Source: an uncultured Oscillospiraceae bacterium (GTDB taxonomy: Bacteria > Bacillota > Clostridia > Oscillospirales > Acutalibacteraceae). From it: a stretch of 19,794 nt of DNA. The stretch covers positions 1-19,794 of the forward strand of contig USAR01000003.1 in assembly GCA_900552605.1 (NCBI GenBank), given 5' to 3'. Made by a program: the position numbers and the translations under genes. This document shows positions 15,318 to 19,794 of this stretch, one piece after another; position 1 is the first letter of the stretch; every line of letters starts with the position of its first letter. The notes beneath the pieces were generated by a model that worked only from the letters and a program-made list of their open reading frames with translations, was not told where the DNA came from and did not search any database.

Positions 15318-15375
15318 GAGGGAATATCGGCAAAAAATGATTGCGTTTGCACTTGCTTTAAAATTCATCGCTTGC
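15318..15375. repeat. Intergenic repeat, copy A (left part)
   Basis: Positions 15318-15375 match 17655-17713 with only a few differences, starting GAGGGAATATCGGC and ending ATCGCTTGC. The match resumes after the cloverleaf element, at 15548 (GGCTGACGGTTTTCGG), against 17717 (GGCTGACGGTATTCGG). The repeat is therefore split here by the inserted-looking element 15378-15554. Both copies start about 15 nt after a terminator hairpin. The rest of this gap (15575-15775) shows no gene. Confidence 0.75.
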
Positions 15376-15377
15376 AA

Positions 15378-15554
15378 GTCAGCCTAAGCTAAAGCCGCAG
15401 CTCCCCCGAGCGCGCCCGTTTCAGCCTTTCCGTTTTTCGGCTTTTGGAAAAACGGAAAGGCTGAAACGGCAAAAGCCCCAATCATACTTGGGGCTTTTAA
15501 TCGCCTTTAGGCGATGCGCGCTCGGGGGAGCTGCGGCTTTAGCTTTTGGCTGAC
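15378..15554. repeat. Cloverleaf-like inverted-repeat element 2
   Basis: The outer arms include a perfect 29-bp inverted repeat (15387-15415 with 15516-15544), extended outward by GTCAGCC (15378-15384) and GGCTGAC (15548-15554). Inside are three hairpins: a perfect 22-bp stem (15416-15437 with 15448-15469), an 11-bp stem (15471-15481 with 15488-15498) and a 6-bp stem with a TTTA loop (15500-15515). This is the same plan as the element at 285-460. It has no coding capacity. It interrupts a repeat that is uninterrupted at 17655-17740, as expected for a mobile miniature element or a variable structured insert. Confidence 0.8.
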
Positions 15555-15775
15555 GGTTTTCGGCGCACGGTACCGTTGCATAAAAGCAGCTTAGCAAAAA
15601 GTGCAGCGGCGATTTGGAGGTTAGTTTTGTATATTTGGTTGTGCGCACTGTGAATTTATGGTTTTTGTCTCTGAAAAAACGACAACAAAAACGACACCTT
15701 TTACCGTTATTTTAAGGGCAAATCGAAAAACACAATTACCGAGCTTTTTTTAAACTGAGAAGCATTTAAAAGGGC

Positions 15776-15804
15776 TTGACAAGCATTTCCGAAAAGTTTA
15801 TCAT
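15776..15804 (+). promoter_or_regulatory. Promoter of the first GH2 gene
   Basis: A perfect TTGACA (15776-15781), 17 nt, then TATCAT (15799-15804), about 38 nt before the start codon. Confidence 0.8.
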
Positions 15805-15842
15805 AAGGGTAAGATTTATATTTTGAGAGGAAGTGCGACATC

Positions 15843-17582
15843 TTGAAAACCAACAGCATACCACGTCCGGAATATCCGAATCCGCAGTTTGAGAGAAAGC
15901 AGTGGATAAACCTTAACGGAAAATGGGACTTTTATATTGATTACGGCAACTCGGGAAAAGACAGAAAAATTTTTAAGCAGCCGAGCTTTGATGAAAGCAT
16001 TGTTGTTCCATTCTGTATGGAAAGCAAGCTTTCCGGCATTGAGCACCACGATTTTGCACAGTCGGTTTGGTATAAGAAAAGGGTGAACATCGAGAGCGTA
16101 TGGACAGAAAACGGCAGACGCACGTTTTTGCATTTCGGCGCAAGCGATTATGAAACAGAGGCGTTTATAAACGGTGAATCGGTCGGCATTCATTATGGCG
16201 GATACAGCTCGTTTTCTTTTGACATTACAAAATATATTAAATCCGGCGAGAACGATATAACCGTAAGAGTTTTTGATGATAATCGCAGCGGAAAACAACC
16301 GCGCGGAAAGCAAGCTTCACAATTTTATTCAAGTGGATGCGATTACACACGCACAACGGGTATTTGGCAAACGGTGTGGCTTGAAAGTACACCGAACAGT
16401 TATATAAAATCGGCAAAATTTACACCGTCTTTAAAAAACGGTACTTTATTTATTGAGGCGGAAACCAACGATGCGGCAGAAAAAACACTTACTGCAACAG
16501 CATTTTTTGACGGCAAAGAGGTTGCAAGCGAAAGCGTTGTTTGCGGTTGGGCAAGAAATAATATTGTGCTGAAAATCCAAGAGCCGCACGCTTGGGAGCT
16601 TGAAAATCCTGCACTTTATGAATTGGTGCTCAGATTAGAAGAAGATACCGTTTACAGTTACTTCGGTCTTCGTGATATTGAACTTAAAGACCGCAGATTT
16701 TATTTAAACGGAAAACCTGTTTTCCAGCGATTGATTCTCGATCAAGGCTTTTATCCGGACGGGTTGTATACTGCACCTACCGAGCAGGAGCTTATAGCTG
16801 ATATTGAACGCTCAAAGGCAATGGGTTTTAACGGAGCAAGGCTGCATCAAAAGATTTTTGAACCAAGGTTTTTGTACCACTGCGATCGTATGGGATATAT
16901 AGTTTGGGAAGAGCACGCAAATTGGGGATTTGATTGCTGCGGCGCTTATGCATACGAAGGATTTGTTTCCGAGTGGCTTGAAATAATGCAGCGAGATGTT
17001 AACCATCCGTCGATCATCGGCTGGTGTCCGCTTAATGAAACCAGCAGGTTTATAAACCAAAAATTTGTCAGATATCTGTACAGCTTTACAAAGGCTTATG
17101 ATTCAACAAGGCTGTTTATTGATAACTCCGGCTGGTTCCATGTAGACGGTACATATGATATGTACGACGTGCACGATTACTGCGATAATACCGACACTTT
17201 TCGCAGAAGGTTCGATAAGCTTGCAAGAGGCGAGGCAGCGGAGCATTTGCTGTTTAACGAGCCGCGAAAAGATAACGGCGGATACAGTAATGCCATTTGC
17301 TTTATAAGTGAGTTCGGCGGAAAAAGAATGGCAAATGTCGATAGCGGTGCTTGGGGCTATGGCGAGGCAGCGGCAAATGAAAAAGAGTTTATCGAATATT
17401 ACGACGGTCTTTGCAAAGCACTGCTTAACAACCCTGCAATAACCGCTTTTTGTTACACTCAGCTTACCGATATTGAGCAGGAATGTAACGGACTCTATAC
17501 ATATGACAGAAAGCCAAAGGTGAATGTAAAGGCAATACACGATATTACCTCTTATCCTGCGGCAATTGAAAGAGAAAAATAA
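15843..17582 (+). CDS. Glycoside hydrolase family 2 enzyme (beta-galactosidase/beta-glucuronidase type), cytosolic
   Basis: The 579-residue protein starts at TTG 15843, with GAGAGGAAG about 9 nt upstream and a strong promoter before it. There is no signal peptide, so it should act in the cytosol. Order of domains: a sugar-binding jelly roll (about 10-185, starting PRPEYPNPQF and LNGKWDF), an Ig-like sandwich (about 190-275), and a TIM barrel (about 280-579). The acid/base is Glu399 in PLNETS and the nucleophile Glu490 in FISEFGG, both at positions expected for GH2. It is short for the family, and the C-terminal domains of large LacZ enzymes are absent. The exact sugar is not assignable from sequence; a beta-galactoside or beta-glucuronide is likely. 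It has its own promoter and terminator. Confidence 0.88.
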   Translation: MKTNSIPRPEYPNPQFERKQWINLNGKWDFYIDYGNSGKDRKIFKQPSFDESIVVPFCMESKLSGIEHHDFAQSVWYKKRVNIESVWTENGRRTFLHFGASDYETEAFINGESVGIHYGGYSSFSFDITKYIKSGENDITVRVFDDNRSGKQPRGKQASQFYSSGCDYTRTTGIWQTVWLESTPNSYIKSAKFTPSLKNGTLFIEAETNDAAEKTLTATAFFDGKEVASESVVCGWARNNIVLKIQEPHAWELENPALYELVLRLEEDTVYSYFGLRDIELKDRRFYLNGKPVFQRLILDQGFYPDGLYTAPTEQELIADIERSKAMGFNGARLHQKIFEPRFLYHCDRMGYIVWEEHANWGFDCCGAYAYEGFVSEWLEIMQRDVNHPSIIGWCPLNETSRFINQKFVRYLYSFTKAYDSTRLFIDNSGWFHVDGTYDMYDVHDYCDNTDTFRRRFDKLARGEAAEHLLFNEPRKDNGGYSNAICFISEFGGKRMANVDSGAWGYGEAAANEKEFIEYYDGLCKALLNNPAITAFCYTQLTDIEQECNGLYTYDRKPKVNVKAIHDITSYPAAIEREK

Positions 17583-17602
17583 ATAAGAATAAAAACCGTT
17601 TT

Positions 17603-17649
17603 GCGCAGCAGACTGTGATTTTTGTATCGTGTCTGTTGCGCTTTGCTTT
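17603..17649 (+). terminator. Terminator of the first GH2 gene
   Basis: GCGCAGCAGAC (17603-17613) pairs with GTCTGTTGCGC (17631-17641) with one mismatch, around a long T-rich loop. TTTGCTTTG follows. The tail is less T-pure than usual. Confidence 0.6.
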
Positions 17650-17654
17650 GTGTG

Positions 17655-17740
17655 GAGGGAATATCGGCAAAAAAATAATTGAGTTTGCACTTGCTTTAAA
17701 ATTTATCGCTTGCCTAGGCTGACGGTATTCGGTGCTCTGC
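17655..17740. repeat. Intergenic repeat, copy B (uninterrupted)
   Basis: This copy reads through from GAGGGAATATCGGC to GGCTGACGGTATTCGG with only three bases between the two parts. In copy A the same junction carries the 177-bp cloverleaf element. Positions 17741-17914 of this gap contain no gene or clear motif. Confidence 0.72.
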
Positions 17741-17914
17741 GGACTGTGTAAAAAAGTTTGGCAAAAGTATACAATCGACATTTTAGCCGGTCGGTTATAT
17801 ATAACAGGCACGAGGTTGCCCATCTTTCTTTGAAAACTTACAGTTTGCTTAAACGTCGCCGGTTTAGGAAAATATAATTATAGCAAAAAACACAAAAAAT
17901 AATTAAATTAGGTA

Positions 17915-17943
17915 TTGAAAAGTCGATACATTCAAGTTATAAT
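17915..17943 (+). promoter_or_regulatory. Promoter of the second GH2 gene
   Basis: TTGAAA (17915-17920), 17 nt, then a perfect TATAAT (17938-17943), 38 nt before the start codon. An AAAGGAG ribosome site lies at 17966-17972. Confidence 0.82.
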
Positions 17944-17981
17944 AACACAAAATACTTTGTATTTTAAAGGAGTGTGTTTAT

Positions 17982-19794
17982 TTGGAAAAACTTAATTACA
18001 AAAAATGTCTCGACGGTGAGTGGCGGCTGTTTATTGCCGAGCATTCGGAGTGCAAAAACAATGTGCAAAATCTTTCTTCAGGTGCAACGCTTAAAAACAG
18101 CGGTTACTTAGAGATTGCCGGAAGTGTGCCGGGTAATTTCGAGCTGGATATGCAAAAAGCAGGACTTATCGGCGACCCGTTTTACGATGTTGACGTTATA
18201 GAAATGCAAAAGCTCGAAAACCGTCACCTTTGGTATGTTTGTAATTTCGATTTTGAAGAGGACAGTGCCGACGGTTTTTACCTGCATTTTGACGGTGTTG
18301 ATACATATGCTGAATATTATCTTAACGGCGAGTTTATCGGCGAAACAGATAATATGCTTATATCCCACGAGCTGCCGCTTGGCAACAGCGGTTATTCACC
18401 TCTTAAAAAAGGCAGAAACGAACTGCTTGTGCACATCACCCCTGCAATGATTGCCGCAAGAGAAAATCCGAACGGACAAGGCGGAAGCCTTTCGGGTTCT
18501 AACAATGCCGCCGCGCTTAATACAAGAAAGGCCCCGCATATGTACGGCTGGGATATTATGCCGCGCATAGTGTCGGGCGGAATTTGGCGTTCTGTTTACC
18601 TTTGCAAAAACAAGGAAGAATATATTGACGAGGTATATCTCTATCAGCGCGGACAAAATGACCCGAGAGAACAGCATTTATATTATAAAGTAAATGTTGA
18701 GGGTGACTTTATACGCGAGTATGCTCTTAAGGTTGTTGCTGTTTGCGGCGACCATAAATTTGAATATACCCATTGGCTGTGGCACACCGAAGGCACTTTT
18801 AATAACTATGCATATGACGCAAAGCTTTGGTGGCCGCGCAATATGGGCGAGCAAAATCTCTATGATGTAACGGTTACGCTTTTGCACGGCGACGAGGTTT
18901 TGGATACAAAAACTTTCCGCCACGGTATAAGATGTGTTAAGCTGCTTAAAAGCGACTATATTGACGATAACGGCGAGAGTGAGTTTTGCTTTACCGTAAA
19001 CGGCGAGCGTTTTTTTGCAATGGGTACAAATTGGGTGCCGCTTGACGCATTCCACTCACGCGATAAAGAGAGGCTTCCGAAAGCCCTTGAGCTGCTTCTT
19101 GACAGCGGCTGCAATATGATTCGCTGCTGGGGCGGCAACGTTTACGGCGACACCGAGCTTTACGATTTTTGCGATGAGCACGGCATTGCCGTTTGGCAGG
19201 ACTTCGCAATGGCTTGCGCATATTATCCGCAAACCGAGGATTTTTTGAGCGCAATTGAAAATGAAGCGGAATCGGTTATTAAGAAGTATCGTCAACACGC
19301 GTCGCTTTTCCTTTGGGCAGGGGATAACGAGGTCGATGATTGCTTCCGCAATCTGCATGATCCTAATGACAATATAATCACACGCGAGGTCTTACCGCGT
19401 GCAATAAATAAGCACGATATGTTCAGGGAGTACCTGCCGTCATCGCCGTACATCTCTCAAAAAGCTTACGACACAGGTCATATCAGAAGCCTGCCCGAGG
19501 ATCATCTTTGGGGTCCGAGAAAATACTACAAGCAGGAGTTTTACCGCGACGCTAAATGCCGCTTTGCAAGTGAAACGGGATACCACGGCTGTAACTCGCC
19601 CGAGTCGGTTAAAAAGTTTATAGCGCCCTCCAAGCTTTGGCCTTGGAAAGATAATAAATCGTGGTTAGCTCACGCAGTTTGCGTGGAGCTTGAGTCAAAG
19701 CGACCGGACGGGGCTTTAGAATGTGCATATAGAATACCGCTTATGGCAAGCCATTTGGATGTGCTTTTCGGCGATACAGTGCCCGACGGACTTG
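17982..19794 (+). CDS. Beta-mannosidase-like GH2 enzyme (partial, runs off the window)
   Basis: The frame is open from TTG 17982 (AAAGGAG 9 nt upstream) to the window edge, giving 604 codons without a stop. There is no signal peptide. The N-terminal sugar-binding domain starts LDGEWRLF and includes APHMYGWDIMPR and GGIWRSVYL, a pattern typical of GH2 beta-mannosidases. The barrel shows NMIRCWGGNVYGD and AVWQDFAMACAYYP. The acid/base is Glu450 in LWAGDNE and the nucleophile Glu531 in FASETGYHG. The reaction expected is release of terminal non-reducing beta-mannose from oligosaccharides such as mannan fragments or N-glycan cores. The missing C-terminus probably holds the remaining accessory domains (family members are about 800 residues). 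It has its own promoter and may be functionally linked to the preceding GH2 gene. Confidence 0.88.
   Translation, partial: MEKLNYKKCLDGEWRLFIAEHSECKNNVQNLSSGATLKNSGYLEIAGSVPGNFELDMQKAGLIGDPFYDVDVIEMQKLENRHLWYVCNFDFEEDSADGFYLHFDGVDTYAEYYLNGEFIGETDNMLISHELPLGNSGYSPLKKGRNELLVHITPAMIAARENPNGQGGSLSGSNNAAALNTRKAPHMYGWDIMPRIVSGGIWRSVYLCKNKEEYIDEVYLYQRGQNDPREQHLYYKVNVEGDFIREYALKVVAVCGDHKFEYTHWLWHTEGTFNNYAYDAKLWWPRNMGEQNLYDVTVTLLHGDEVLDTKTFRHGIRCVKLLKSDYIDDNGESEFCFTVNGERFFAMGTNWVPLDAFHSRDKERLPKALELLLDSGCNMIRCWGGNVYGDTELYDFCDEHGIAVWQDFAMACAYYPQTEDFLSAIENEAESVIKKYRQHASLFLWAGDNEVDDCFRNLHDPNDNIITREVLPRAINKHDMFREYLPSSPYISQKAYDTGHIRSLPEDHLWGPRKYYKQEFYRDAKCRFASETGYHGCNSPESVKKFIAPSKLWPWKDNKSWLAHAVCVELESKRPDGALECAYRIPLMASHLDVLFGDTVPDGL

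Noticed and set aside
15421-15648. Minus-strand frame of 75 codons
   Set aside because: It is mostly the translation of cloverleaf element 2; no ribosome site or recognisable domain.

Overview
The window looks like a chromosome segment from a Gram-positive, gut-type Clostridia (Oscillospirales/Ruminococcaceae-like). The evidence is sortase and LytR-CpsA-Psr genes, a sorting signal of the SPKTG type, ECF transport genes, A+T-leaning Gram-positive promoters, and frequent GTG/TTG starts behind strong AGGAGG-like sites. The genus cannot be fixed from sequence alone.

Layout. Positions 1-209 hold a minus-strand tRNA-Gly(CCC) with its promoter and terminator. Positions 285-460 hold a large inverted-repeat (cloverleaf-like) element. 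Positions 584-1432 (minus) encode a membrane-anchored polysaccharide-deacetylase-family protein. Positions 1580-13062 form one plus-strand transcription unit: a strong promoter, a cobalamin riboswitch with an intrinsic terminator, four exported proteins, a complete dedicated ECF transporter (T, fused A-A', S), and a terminator. Positions 13096-13292 hold seven consecutive small hairpins. A class B sortase and an LCP protein overlap at 13312-15205. Positions 15206-15842 are non-coding and contain a terminator, a repeat, a second cloverleaf-like element and a promoter. A cytosolic GH2 glycosidase follows (15843-17582). The last region holds a second copy of the repeat and a promoter. The window ends inside a GH2 beta-mannosidase-like gene (17982 to the edge).

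The main system is 1580-13062. The four exported proteins alternate between an alpha/alpha-barrel protein (prenyltransferase/squalene-cyclase-like fold) and a DUF4430 protein, twice. These are the folds of the alpha and beta domains of animal intrinsic factor and transcobalamin, which sandwich vitamin B12. Here the two halves are on separate polypeptides, each held at the cell surface in a different way. They lie under a cobalamin riboswitch and directly upstream of an ECF importer. The economical reading is a split, surface-tethered intrinsic-factor-like B12 capture system that feeds a CbrT-like ECF importer. The folds, riboswitch and operon structure are read from sequence and family knowledge. 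B12 binding and hand-over to the transporter are inference.

The sortase next door is of the class that handles SPKTG-like signals in Clostridioides difficile, so it is a reasonable candidate to anchor the first B12-locus protein. The LCP protein fits with cell-envelope assembly. The two GH2 enzymes lack signal peptides and probably act on imported oligosaccharides, a separate function.
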